Shown here: one piece after another, positions 55,868-64,000 of the stretch
Position numbering within the stretch: position 1 is the stretch's first letter
Layout: every line of letters begins with the position of its first letter
Assembly: GCF_016862195.1 (NCBI RefSeq)
Contig: NZ_BOMM01000063.1
Location: forward strand, 62,001 to 126,000
From: Paractinoplanes ferrugineus
GTDB lineage: Bacteria > Actinomycetota > Actinomycetes > Mycobacteriales > Micromonosporaceae
DNA: 64,000 nucleotides
Direction of reading: 5' to 3'
Program-made: the position numbers and the translations under genes
The notes under the pieces: model-generated
Told to the model about the DNA's origin: nothing
Seen by the model: the letters and a program-made list of their open reading frames with translations, nothing else
Databases searched by the model: none

Positions 55868-56609
55868 TCAGGTGCCGGTGGTCCCGGCGACCTGGTCGGT
55901 CGGTGGTGCCTGCACGGTCACGGGTGTGTCGAAGTCGGAGTAGGTCAGGTCCATCGGGTAGGTGCCGCCCTTGGCGCGCGGCACGTCGAGGTGGTAGCGG
56001 GTGAGGCGGCCCTGGTCGTCGAGGTCGGCGGTGAAGGCCACGGTCGGTGCCGGCGCGGGGCTGGAGCTGCTGGTCGGGGTCGGCAGGCTCAGTGCCTTGG
56101 CGACGGCAGCAGTGTCGAACGTGCCGGTGAAGTGGCGGGCGTTGGTGCGCTGCACGCTGGTGGCTTGGGCGAGGGGGTTGGCCATCTTGGCGCCATCGAA
56201 ACCTTCGGCGAGGTTGGCGGATTCGGCTTGGTTGATGCGCCGCCAGGGCTTGTCCTTGGTGCCGGGCAGGCCCGGGGTGTTGCTCTTGAGGTAGACGACG
56301 TTGCCGAGGATGCGCCATTCGATGACCGAGGCGCCGCCGTCACGTTTGGTGGTGGCGGTGAAGGAGCCGACCTTCCTGGTCGGGTCCATGGCTCCGTCGG
56401 GACCTGGCATCAGTGGTGTCGATCTTGACGGTCATGGTCATCTTGAAGGTGTCGGTCTTCAGTCGGCCGGCGGCGTCGGCGAGCTGGGCCGAGGGCGTCT
56501 TCGTCGGTGGGGTGCTCGTGCGGGATTCGGGCAGCTTGGTGTCGGTGCAAGCGGTCAGGGCGAGGACGGCGGTTGCCGCGAGGATGCCGGTGGTGTGGGT
56601 GCGTCGCAT
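55868..56609 (-). pseudogene. LppX/LprG-like lipoprotein with a frameshift
   Basis: The 5' part starts MRRTHTTGILAATAVLALTAC with a good lipobox (ALTAC) and runs to MTMTVKIDTTD. The following sequence continues the same kind of protein one frame off, from GAMDPTRKVGSFTATTKRDG through VVYLKSNTPGLPG, PWRRI and the C-terminal RYHLDVPRAKGGTYP. The break lies at about 56395-56415. Joined, it would be about 245 residues, fitting the LppX_LprAFG lipid-carrier fold. One base changes the frame, so either a recent mutation or a sequence error is possible. Confidence 0.68.
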
Positions 56610-56851
56610 GGTGGCGGGTGCCTCCCGGGAGTGGTTCTGCCGATGGGTGTGCGGTCGGGGTAGGCGGCGTTGTGGCCCGAATGCACCGCCGGGCTCAGTG
56701 GGTGCGCGGCGGCGAGCTGGTCGGCGTCGGAGATGTTGGGCCGGTTACCCGGGCCGTGTGGCCGCCATTTCGGCGGGACGGCAGGGTGTCGCTGCGAACC
56801 GCGACGACACCCTGCCGCCGATTGGGGACTTCCGCTGGCGCGTACGCCGGC

Positions 56852-57439
56852 TTAGAAGTCGGACACGCCGGTCGCGCCGCCTGCCCAGCCGGACGTGTTG
56901 TACAAGATCCCGGCACGCATCCGGAAGTACGTGCCGTCCTTGACGTTGGTGGCGGCGTTGGCCCAGGCACCGGCCGCGATGGTGGTGTAGTAGTTGCAGG
57001 TGTTGCTGGTCTTGCCGAACATCACGCAAACGCGGATCCGGCCCCGGGTCGTGTTCTTGACGTTGATATCCCGGCACTGGCTGGTGGTCTTGAGCACCGG
57101 CGTGACCGAGTAGTTGAACTGGCCGGTCGGGTCTTCGGGGAAGGCGATGCTTCCGTAGCCCTCGAAGTGGAACGAATACGGCGCCGCCCTGCAGCCGGAC
57201 GCGGCCAGGGCCGACAGCTTGCCCGAGCCGGGGGTCGGGTCACGGTAGGTGGCGGCCTGCGCCGGGGTGGCGCCCATCAGCGGCAAGGCCGCGGCGATGG
57301 CGGCGCCGATGATCAGCAACAGCGGAGTGCGCCGGCGTTTCCGGGCCGTGACCCGGGTCGCGCTGATCGGCTTATCGTGCTGAGGATGCGCCGCAGCGGC
57401 GTCGGCGATCGAGGCGGTTCGGGTGAGGGTGGTGTTCAT
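56852..57439 (-). CDS. Small secreted protein with four cysteines
   Basis: 195 residues. A long N-terminal region with an Arg cluster (TARKRRRTP) and a hydrophobic core LLLIIGAAIAAALPLMG lead to a signal-peptidase site at TPAQAA near 62. The mature part of about 130 residues has Cys in SGCRA, SQCRD, IRVCVMF and NTCNYY, compatible with two disulfides, and ends GGATGVSDF. No family recognised. Its start overlaps the MFS stop by 4 bp, so they are translated together. Confidence 0.72.
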   Translation of the reverse strand: MNTTLTRTASIADAAAAHPQHDKPISATRVTARKRRRTPLLLIIGAAIAAALPLMGATPAQAATYRDPTPGSGKLSALAASGCRAAPYSFHFEGYGSIAFPEDPTGQFNYSVTPVLKTTSQCRDINVKNTTRGRIRVCVMFGKTSNTCNYYTTIAAGAWANAATNVKDGTYFRMRAGILYNTSGWAGGATGVSDF

Positions 57440-58797
57440 CGGAGGGCTCCTTCGAGCTCGAGGACCTGATGGTCGATGTGGTCGGTGGTGGACTCGGACG
57501 TGCGGGTCAGCCGGTCAGGAGGTGTCATGTCGTCACCCACGGCGGGCACAGGCGCCTTGTGGCCGCGAAGGGTTCCCGTTCGGTGGTGCCGGCCGCGGCT
57601 GCGGTGCACGACCGGGGCGACCACGACCAGCAGCGTCGCGAGGACCGGGAGGATGAACAGGGCGTTGCCGAGGCCGATGTGCACGGCGGCGCCGCCGATG
57701 ATGGCCGGTCCGGTGACGTAGCCGAGGTAGCCCAGCGCGGCGACGCGCGACAGCGCCGCACCGGGTCGTGCCGGGTCGAGGCTCCCGGCGGTGGAGTAGA
57801 GCAGGGGTACGACGCAGGACAGTCCGGCGCCGAGACAGGCGAACCCGGCGATCGCGGTGACCGGGGTGCCGCCGAGCAGGCCCAGGGCGAGGCCGCCGCC
57901 GCCGATCAGGCCGCAGCCCCGCAGCAGCGCAGCGGGTGCAACAGCGGCGGTGAGGCGGTCGCCGACGAGCCGACCAAGGGTCATGCTCGCGGCGAAGGCG
58001 GCGTAGGCGGTGGCAGCCATGGCGGGTGTCGCACCGAGGCGGGTGAGGTAGGTGCTGGCCCAGTCAGCGGCGGCGCCTTCGCTGATCAGCGCGCTGAAAG
58101 CGAGCAGGCCCAGCAGCAGGATCCGCGTTCGGGGCCGGCGCTGCACCGGGTCGGCCGCGGCCGTCGAGTCCGAGCCCTGGTCGCTGGGGGTCGAGACGGG
58201 TGCGGGGATGAGGCGGTGGATCGACCATCCCGCCGCGGCGGTGGACATGACCGCGGCGGCGGCGAAGGCGTCGGCGACGCTGAGGCCGAGGTGGGCGCAG
58301 GCGGCGGACAGCAGGGCCCCGGCCACCCCGCCGATGCTGAACAGGGCGTGGAACGACGTCATGATCGGCCGTCCGTACGCACTCTGGCACGAGACCGCCG
58401 CGGCGTTCATCGCCACGTTGAGGGTGCCGTGCAGGATGCCGAAGGCAAGCAGGGCCGCGGCCAGCGTCGTCCACGTCGGGGCGTGCCCGGCGAGCAGCAG
58501 TGCCCCGCCGAGTCCCAGCGATGGCAAGACCATAACGGTGGTGCTGCCGTGCCGGTCGATGAGCCGGCCGGCGGCGCGCATGCCCACCAGGCCACCGGCG
58601 GCGAGCAGGAGCAGGCAGATACTGAGCTTGCCGTCGGCCATCTTGATGTTGTGCTGGATGGTAGGGATCCGCGCAGTCCAGGTGCCGATGGTCATGCCGG
58701 CGATCAAGAACATCAGGCTGATCGCGAGCCGGTACCGGCGCAGCACCTCGGGGATAGCGCTGGTCGTGCTGGACGCAGGGCGCAGGGCGATAGTCAT
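57436..58797 (-). CDS. MFS transporter (YbjJ/fucose-permease-like)
   Basis: 453 residues, twelve predicted spans. The first span region FLIAGMTIGTWTARIPTIQ and loop GRLIDRHGSTTVMVLPS, and SFHALFSIGGVAGALLSAA in the fifth span are typical of the YbjJ-like MFS group. A charged C-terminal tail of about 60 residues ends the protein. It lies between two genes for small secreted proteins and is translationally coupled to the second. Confidence 0.85.
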   Translation of the reverse strand: MTIALRPASSTTSAIPEVLRRYRLAISLMFLIAGMTIGTWTARIPTIQHNIKMADGKLSICLLLLAAGGLVGMRAAGRLIDRHGSTTVMVLPSLGLGGALLLAGHAPTWTTLAAALLAFGILHGTLNVAMNAAAVSCQSAYGRPIMTSFHALFSIGGVAGALLSAACAHLGLSVADAFAAAAVMSTAAAGWSIHRLIPAPVSTPSDQGSDSTAAADPVQRRPRTRILLLGLLAFSALISEGAAADWASTYLTRLGATPAMAATAYAAFAASMTLGRLVGDRLTAAVAPAALLRGCGLIGGGGLALGLLGGTPVTAIAGFACLGAGLSCVVPLLYSTAGSLDPARPGAALSRVAALGYLGYVTGPAIIGGAAVHIGLGNALFILPVLATLLVVVAPVVHRSRGRHHRTGTLRGHKAPVPAVGDDMTPPDRLTRTSESTTDHIDHQVLELEGALR

Positions 58798-58907
58798 GGA
58801 AGATCTCCACGGAAAGAATTCGGGCGCCGTAGCGGCAGCGGGAAGGGCCTGGCGTGCGGCGCCGGCACGGGAGCCGGTGATGCCGGCGGCATCACCGGTC
58901 GCGGTGT

Positions 58908-59351
58908 TCAGCCGACGGTGGCGCAGGCGGTGCCGTAGCTGGAGTAGCCGTTGGAGGTGCCGGGGCCGGTAGCGCCGGTGTAGCGCCAGAACTTGGACCA
59001 GATCTTGGTTCCCTTGGCGTAGTTACGGTTGACGTTCCAGGTGCCGGTGGTGACCTCGGCGCCGAAGATCGACTTGGAGCAATACTCCTTGTCCTTGCCG
59101 CCATTGGAGTCGGCGTAGTGCTTGCCGTTGATCAGCACCTGGCTGTGCCCGGACCGACACGTCTTGGCGTAGAGCGCGACCCGGCTCTTGATCGAGTTGA
59201 CGTGTAGCTTGCTGCCGTTGACCGCCACGCAGGAGGCGGAGGCGTCACCCTTGCACTTGTCCGCGCTGGCCAGGGCCGGCGTGGCCGCGGTGAGCGTGAG
59301 GCCGAGCGCGGCGGTGACGATGGCGCCGGTACGAGCGATGGTCTTGTTCAT
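58908..59351 (-). CDS. Small secreted protein with five cysteines
   Basis: 147 residues. Signal peptide of about 29 residues ending TPALAS, with a GGAGAGG ribosome site. The mature part has Cys in DKCKGD, ASCVAV, KTCRSG, EYCSKS and TACATVG and is rich in Lys, Ser, Gly and Tyr. No family recognised. It is first in a run with the MFS gene 110 bp downstream and the second secreted protein, so the three are likely one transcription unit. Confidence 0.72.
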   Translation of the reverse strand: MNKTIARTGAIVTAALGLTLTAATPALASADKCKGDASASCVAVNGSKLHVNSIKSRVALYAKTCRSGHSQVLINGKHYADSNGGKDKEYCSKSIFGAEVTTGTWNVNRNYAKGTKIWSKFWRYTGATGPGTSNGYSSYGTACATVG

Positions 59352-59823
59352 GGTTGCCTCTCCGGGAAGGATGGTGGACCCGGTCCGCGGCGGGATGGTG
59401 ATGAGCCGGCCACGAACGCGCCGACCGGACTCCGCGTCTCGGTTGACGCCCCACCGTTGGATGCGGTCCCGGGGTGTCGGGGCCCGGCGTCGGTCGCTTC
59501 CCTGACGACCCTGCCTGCGCGGCTGACCGCGATATAGCTGTCCGCAGCTGTACTGGGCTGTCCTGGGTGACGCGGCGGGACCCACCCGTTTCGACGTCCT
59601 GAGTTGGCGGATGCGAGGCCGAACGGGCGCCCGTGGCCGGGCGAGCCGAGAGATCAGCGGCGTTCATGACCGGTGGGTGAGCTGCCCGCTCACCGCCACC
59701 CGAAGGTTCCCGTCCGCAAGCCGCTCGCGTCGTTTCGCCACCAGCGCGCGTCATTCGGGCGCGCCGGGTAGTCGACGTGGGTGGGGCCCATCAGCAGGAT
59801 GAGCATGTGGAGGAAGGGGCCGG
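59352..59823 (-). other. Gene-free stretch upstream of the secreted-protein operon
   Basis: No coding frame with a plausible start is seen on either strand. It should hold the promoter for the minus-strand secreted protein/MFS genes; a clear -10/-35 pair or operator could not be picked out by eye. Confidence 0.4.
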
Positions 59824-60110
59824 CACGCTCGGCGGTTCCTTCGAGACGTCGACAACCTTGATGATCTGTCAGGCTTGCAGCGGGCCAAGCAGCTGCGGAG
59901 AACCGATATAGCCCTCACGGCCGTTGGCCGTTGGCACGGCCAGGACGTGGTCGCCAAGCAGCTGACCAAATTAGAGAGGCACTGGGTCAACGCTTCGCAC
60001 ACGAGGTCAGCGTCTTCCGGGGGTTCGCCGCTGCCCCGCCGTGGCGGGTACCGCAGTTACGCTTCGCCAGTAGCCGACTGATCCATCAGTGCGTTCCGAT
60101 CCAACAGCTA
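59824..60110 (+). pseudogene. Remnant of an APH-type phosphotransferase
   Basis: One frame reads RRFLRDVDNLDD, then LTAVGRWHGQDVVAKQLT, which looks like the N-lobe of an aminoglycoside-phosphotransferase-type kinase with its ATP-binding Lys. After that the similarity moves to the next frame as LGQRFAHEVSVFRGFAAAP and ends without a catalytic loop. The gene is thus frameshifted and lacks its C-lobe. Similarity is by eye and moderate. Confidence 0.4.
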
Positions 60111-60326
60111 GTTGGGATGCGGCTACTCGGCCGGTGGCGGCCGCAGGGATCAGCGTCCGCTGTCGAAGCCGGTTCGCGCAGTCTGCGGCGTGGCTCAGCT
60201 CGATCACTCCGGGCGAAGTGTCCTCGGACTTAGGGCTGGGGTTGTGGTCGGATTCTCATCCCGATGGTTTCGGGCGAACGTCGGGGGCGGCTCGTACCCG
60301 AGACGAGCAGTCCGCTAGTCCCCGAA

Positions 60327-60806
60327 TTAGGCCGCGCCGGCGGCACCGAGAGCCACCAAATGGTCAGCGAACGCCTCGGCAAGAGCATCTAGAATGATGC
60401 TGCCTTTGGCTGAAGTCGCGACGCTAGGCCGACCGATGACGCCACTTTCGGTATAAGCCTTCATGCCGTGCACGAGGAGGAAAGATCGATCTCCGGCAAG
60501 GTGATCGGCCGCCAGCGCACCGTCGTCGATCGCGCCAGGGCGGCAGGAAAGGAGAATGGAGACTTCTAGTTCACCAGCATGCATGTCTTCGTGTGAATCG
60601 GTTTCCAGGACGGCGGCTTGCCGTGCCGAATCCCATTCGGCGCGGGTTGGGAACAAGCTCATCGAGCTGGGCCTGTCCGCGTTCGCGCTTTGTACAACGT
60701 TGCTTTTACCGACCGCGATCGACCGCGCAAATGCCCTGGCCTGCGCCTTCACGTAGATTACATGTCCACGACGAGATGGCAGCGGAGGCTCGCCGTCCTC
60801 GCTCAT
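60327..60806 (-). pseudogene. Creatininase-family amidohydrolase, C-terminal portion only
   Basis: 159 residues. SNVVQSANADRPSSMSLFP, then DSHEDMHAGELEVSILL with the metal-binding His/Glu, and MKAYTESGVIGRPSVATSAKG, the typical C-terminal block of the creatininase/MftE family. Full-length members have about 240-260 residues and begin with the first metal motif, which is lacking. The first 30 residues are Arg/Ala-rich and unlike the family, so the 5' part was probably replaced. Confidence 0.65.
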
Positions 60807-60818
60807 GGCAACCCGATC

Positions 60819-60849
60819 GTGCTGAAGCCAGCCACGCTGGCTTCAGCAC
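60819..60849 (-). terminator. Hairpin downstream of the kinase gene
   Basis: GTGCTGAAGCCAGC and GCTGGCTTCAGCAC form a perfect 14-bp stem with a CAC loop, about 165 bp past the stop of the minus-strand kinase gene and just before the creatininase fragment. Position fits transcription termination. Confidence 0.7.
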
Positions 60850-61014
60850 GCCAGTCGGATTTTCTGTCCTCCCCATCGAGGCCGACGCCGGGTTCCTCTC
60901 GGTAGTCGCCCCGATGGAGACGTGAGCAGCGCTGGACGGCGATCTCGTGATCAGCGCTAAACGTTGGATCTCGCTGACCTCAAGCGCTGGCGGGCCGCCG
61001 GCGTGGACAGACGG

Positions 61015-62439
61015 TCAAGTCTGGGTGATTGCCTGACGTAGGAGATCGACGATCACGTCGGGGCCTATCGGGTCGCTCGTCATCGTCCATATATGCATTG
61101 ACGGGCGGAGCATGTGTTGGCGTTGGGCTTGGAAGACGTGCCAGGCGAACCCGTGTTGTCGATCCCGCGGGCCGTAGTCGTAGCGGGATGGGGTCGAGCG
61201 CGCGGTGAATCGCAGGACCGACCAGGACAGCCGGCCGTCGTGCGCTTCGCACACGAGGTTCGCGTACGGGCCCGTCGCGTTCGGTGCAGCGCTTACAGCG
61301 CCGACGAGAAGCAGCGGATCACGCTCCGGGATCTCCAGGTCTGGCGCAGATTGGGGCCAGACCTCCACGACCAGCCGTCCCTGCTCGCAGCGCAACTCCA
61401 GATCCAGTCCGTTCCGCACGTCGAGTTCGGCCTCTGGCAACGCCTCGCGAACCTGATCGGCTGCCTCCTCCAAGACGTCGCGAAGATCCGCGAGGGCCTG
61501 GCTGATCTGCTGACCGAGCAAGGCCTGTTTGGCCTTCAGCGCAGCGCCGGTGGCTTCCTTCTCAGTATCGCGCTGCTGCGCGGCGAGGGCCGCTTCCCGT
61601 AACGCCTCCCGCTGCGGTTCCAGACGACGGACAGCATTGTCGAGGGTCTCCACCACGGCCCGAGCGTCCTGCGGGCGCTGCGCGGGATCTTTGCCGAGTA
61701 GGCGAAGCACCAAGCGGCGGACCATCGACGGAACCGCGTCGGGCAAGGGTGGTGGTGGTTCCTGTTCGTGTAGGCGGGCGAACTGCTCTTCGTCAGTGCC
61801 GACGTAGGGCTGGTGGCCGGACAGAACTTCGAACGCGAGGACGCCCAGGGCGTAGAGGTCGGTCTTGACTGTCGCGGGTCTGCCCGCCCAGATCTCCGGA
61901 GCCTTGTACTCCGCCGTCCCTTGCCCACGGAAGGTGTAGCGGTTCGTGGACACGCGAAGATCGCGGGAGATGCCGAAGTCCGCCAGTTTCCACACGCCGT
62001 CGACTTGGAGCACGTTGGCTGGCTTCAGGTCGCGATGCGCCACCGATGCTTGTGCAAGCTCGGACAGACCCATTGCGACCTGCCGGATCACCTCGACGCC
62101 AGCCGGAATATCAAGGTCTCCCTCGCGGATCGCCTTGGCCAACGATCGAGTTGCACGGGGCATCACCAGCAGCAAGTCCTTGCCTGCCCGCCCGACATCA
62201 AGCAGTCTCATCACGTGTTGGGCTGGCATGTCGGCCAAGATCTGACCGATCTCGACCTCCCGTTCGCGTAGCCGTCGTTCACCTTCGACGTCCCAGGGCA
62301 AGGGGATTCGCTTTACGGCAACCGGATGACCATCAGACCCGGTGCCTTCGAATACCTCGCCGAAGGCACCGGGGTCTCCAAGTCGGGCATCCGGGTCGTA
62401 GGACCACTGCCCGCCGTGCTCGCCGTCGAAGAACTCCAC
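61015..62439 (-). CDS. Serine/threonine protein kinase with coiled-coil and extra C-terminal domain
   Basis: 474 residues from a GTG. Kinase domain at about 14-275: Gly loop LGDPGAFGEVF, catalytic Lys43 in VAVKRI, HRDLKPAN at 135-142, DFG at 154-156 and APE-like APEIW at 180. A helical stretch at about 275-345, rich in Ala/Glu/Gln, looks like a coiled coil. The last 110 residues form an alpha/beta domain (LELRCEQGRLVVEVWP). No membrane span, unlike PknB-type kinases, so the protein is soluble. Context of PIN and other accessory genes suggests a defence or stress role, but this is inference. Confidence 0.88.
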   Translation of the reverse strand: MEFFDGEHGGQWSYDPDARLGDPGAFGEVFEGTGSDGHPVAVKRIPLPWDVEGERRLREREVEIGQILADMPAQHVMRLLDVGRAGKDLLLVMPRATRSLAKAIREGDLDIPAGVEVIRQVAMGLSELAQASVAHRDLKPANVLQVDGVWKLADFGISRDLRVSTNRYTFRGQGTAEYKAPEIWAGRPATVKTDLYALGVLAFEVLSGHQPYVGTDEEQFARLHEQEPPPPLPDAVPSMVRRLVLRLLGKDPAQRPQDARAVVETLDNAVRRLEPQREALREAALAAQQRDTEKEATGAALKAKQALLGQQISQALADLRDVLEEAADQVREALPEAELDVRNGLDLELRCEQGRLVVEVWPQSAPDLEIPERDPLLLVGAVSAAPNATGPYANLVCEAHDGRLSWSVLRFTARSTPSRYDYGPRDRQHGFAWHVFQAQRQHMLRPSMHIWTMTSDPIGPDVIVDLLRQAITQT

Positions 62440-62616
62440 GACTGCGATGATGGCAGACAGGGTGGAGGCGGTCGGGCTCGACGGGCGTTACGACACGATG
62501 GACAAGCCCACCGGCACTGATCACCGTTGGCGGGCTTGCCGGAACGAGCCCCCGGGAACTCCGAGGCGCTGGAAATGTCTCCGGTTCCGCAGATCTTTGG
62601 TGGGAGGATCCCCGGC

Positions 62617-63492
62617 ATGAGGTTGAACCCCGGGGTCACGATGGCCCGCGCCGACGAGGCGCTGCGTACCGCCGAGATGGCGTGGAAGAACGCCAAGGGC
62701 GGGAGCTTCGGATACTTTCGCTCCTACATCGACGTCGTCGAGAAGACGTACGCCCCGTTGCGCGAGTGTTTCGCCGAGCCCGATCTCGCCGGCGCCATCC
62801 GCGGCGATGCCTATTGGCACCTGCTCTCCCTCGACCTGGCGTTCCGCTCCACCGTGACTTTACTGGTCAGCGACCTCCCGCCGAGCATGGCACCGGATAA
62901 TACGGATATTCGACGCGCGAACAATGAGGCGCATCGCCGGGTCATCGACGACGCGATCCGTGAGCTCGCTCAGGCGCGCGCCGAACTCAACACCCTGAAG
63001 GAACTCGCCGTCCGACCGGGCCTGCCCCTGGTCCTCGACACGAACGTCTTTCACACCTGGGAGCGGCCCGACCAAATCGACTGGCCCGCTGTTCTACGCG
63101 GATGGAACGAGCCCGACCGGGAGGCCCGCCTCGTCGTGCCCCTACGGGTCGTCGACGAACTCGACAAGCAGAAGTACGGCGACGGGTTCCTCGCGAGGAG
63201 CGCCACCAAGGCCGTGCGCTTCCTGCAACAGACCCTCGCGGGCCGTACGGGTGAGGCGGCGGCGATTCGCCCCGGCCGCAGCGCCACGCTCGAGGTGTGG
63301 ATCCAGACCGAGGACCGCGGCGGCGACGCCGACCTGGCCATCCTGCACTGCACGTCGGACCTCGACGTAATCCGGGACGGCGGCGCGCGAGTCGTGACCG
63401 GCGACCTCGGCATGCAGTTGCGTGCCGAGCACATGGGCCTACGGGCACGACTCCTGCCCGACAACTACAAGAAGAAAAAGGACGAGGACTGA
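62617..63492 (+). CDS. PIN-domain protein
   Basis: 291 residues; start ATG with GGGAGG nine bases upstream. The first 130 residues are helical (MARADEALRTAEMAWKNAKG). From about 138 a PIN nuclease fold starts with LVLDTNVFHTW (first catalytic Asp), then VVDELDKQKYG, DADLAILHCTSD and VVTGDLGMQL, with the expected acidic residues for Mg-dependent RNA cutting. No antitoxin gene overlaps it, so it is not an ordinary VapC; larger PIN proteins of this layout occur singly in actinobacteria. Divergent from the kinase. Confidence 0.85.
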   Translation: MRLNPGVTMARADEALRTAEMAWKNAKGGSFGYFRSYIDVVEKTYAPLRECFAEPDLAGAIRGDAYWHLLSLDLAFRSTVTLLVSDLPPSMAPDNTDIRRANNEAHRRVIDDAIRELAQARAELNTLKELAVRPGLPLVLDTNVFHTWERPDQIDWPAVLRGWNEPDREARLVVPLRVVDELDKQKYGDGFLARSATKAVRFLQQTLAGRTGEAAAIRPGRSATLEVWIQTEDRGGDADLAILHCTSDLDVIRDGGARVVTGDLGMQLRAEHMGLRARLLPDNYKKKKDED

Positions 63493-63580
63493 CCCAAGCG
63501 CCGCCCGGAGACCAGCCACGATGCGTTCGAGACCCGAGAAACCTGTGGCACCCGATCCGGGCCGCTGCCAAGCTGCAATC

Positions 63581-64000
63581 GTGCCTGACACCTTCTACAC
63601 CGACCGGATCGGCCAGGTCGCCCCACGCACCAGCGAGGAGATCTCGCTCCCGGCCTGGCGCGGCGTCGTCGTCCTGATACAGCAACAGCTGGACAACGGC
63701 GCACTTGCACATGCCTACCCCGAGTATTACTGCACGGACGATCCCGGCCGCAACACGATCACGGGAACGGACCGCAAGGGCTTCTTCAACGCCCTCGAAG
63801 CCCACGTGCCGCAACTGATCGAGTCCGCAGGCGACCCAGCGGATGGATGGGCCCGCCGATCTCCCAGGACCCCACTGGATCCTGACATCATGCCAGCCAC
63901 TGCCACCGTGCTGGACGTGATCGACTTCGTCGCACAGAACATCGAACAGCCGAGCTCCACTATTCGCCACAGCTGGAACGGCGACCACACTCACTACTAC
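63581..64000 (+). CDS. Hypothetical protein, 3' end outside window
   Basis: 140 residues are visible from a GTG start. The protein is soluble, beginning VPDTFYTDRIGQVAPRTSEE, followed by LPAWRGVVVLIQQQLDNGAL and later TVLDVIDFVAQNIEQP. The pattern resembles the N-terminal helical domain found ahead of Abi-type proteins in actinobacteria, but I cannot confirm the family from this piece. It follows the PIN gene by 88 bp in the same direction. Confidence 0.55.
   Translation, partial: MPDTFYTDRIGQVAPRTSEEISLPAWRGVVVLIQQQLDNGALAHAYPEYYCTDDPGRNTITGTDRKGFFNALEAHVPQLIESAGDPADGWARRSPRTPLDPDIMPATATVLDVIDFVAQNIEQPSSTIRHSWNGDHTHYY

Overview
The window is very high-GC DNA with GTG/TTG starts, four-base start/stop overlaps between cotranscribed genes, a DsbA-like protein of the mycothiol-dependent nitroreductase type, DUF3558 and DinB/TIGR03086-type proteins and LuxR/DesK-type two-component systems. 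This points to an actinobacterial chromosome, most likely a filamentous Micromonosporaceae-like organism (genus inferred, not proven). No rRNA, tRNA or CRISPR array was found.

Layout. 0-5 kb: end of a LuxR regulator, a low-complexity membrane protein, a YjbR protein, a DUF3558 lipoprotein, the wreck of a luciferase-like monooxygenase gene, a divergent DinB/MarR pair and RNase HI. 5-11.3 kb: two DrrAB-type ABC exporters; the second is translationally coupled to a DesK-type histidine kinase and followed by its response regulator. 12.3-15.5 kb: a tightly overlapping redox operon (Ser-rich repeat protein, ApbE flavin transferase, ferric-reductase-like membrane protein, NuoF-like protein, small ferredoxin), then an alkaline phosphatase. 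17.2-20.7 kb: a large Calx-beta surface protein behind what looks like a cyclic-di-GMP-I riboswitch. 21.8-26.2 kb: a TetR-controlled heterodimeric ABC exporter. 26.2-28.5 kb: a membrane PAS-GGDEF-EAL protein that could make or degrade the riboswitch ligand. 28.5-43 kb: LtaS-like sulfatase, secreted proteins, an MFS gene with a possible attenuator leader, CbiZ, a mod (molybdate) operon, an unusual methyltransferase fusion, a chemoreceptor, an aminoglycoside-phosphotransferase-like kinase and a PrsW protease.

From about 43.6 kb to the right edge the window is accessory DNA in flux. A Bcr/CflA exporter gene is cut short and faces a full-length inverted paralog. An ATP-dependent DNA ligase gene is in two pieces, its 5' part near 55.0 kb and its 3' part near 47 kb, both on the minus strand. 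Between them lie an operon of tyrosine recombinase, XRE protein and an 800-residue zinc-ribbon recombinase-like protein, plus a dehydrogenase, an SRPBCC protein and a membrane protein. The simplest reading is a roughly 7.7 kb Tn554-like element inserted in the ligase gene. To its right are a frameshifted lipoprotein, a secreted protein/MFS/secreted protein cluster, decayed phosphotransferase and creatininase genes, a Ser/Thr kinase, a PIN-domain protein and a gene running off the edge.

The best candidates for something new are the recombinase trio and its split ligase target, the riboswitch-controlled Calx-beta protein, the ApbE redox operon whose usual FMN-binding partner is replaced by a Ser-Gly-Thr repeat protein, and the MFS gene flanked by two small disulfide-type secreted proteins.
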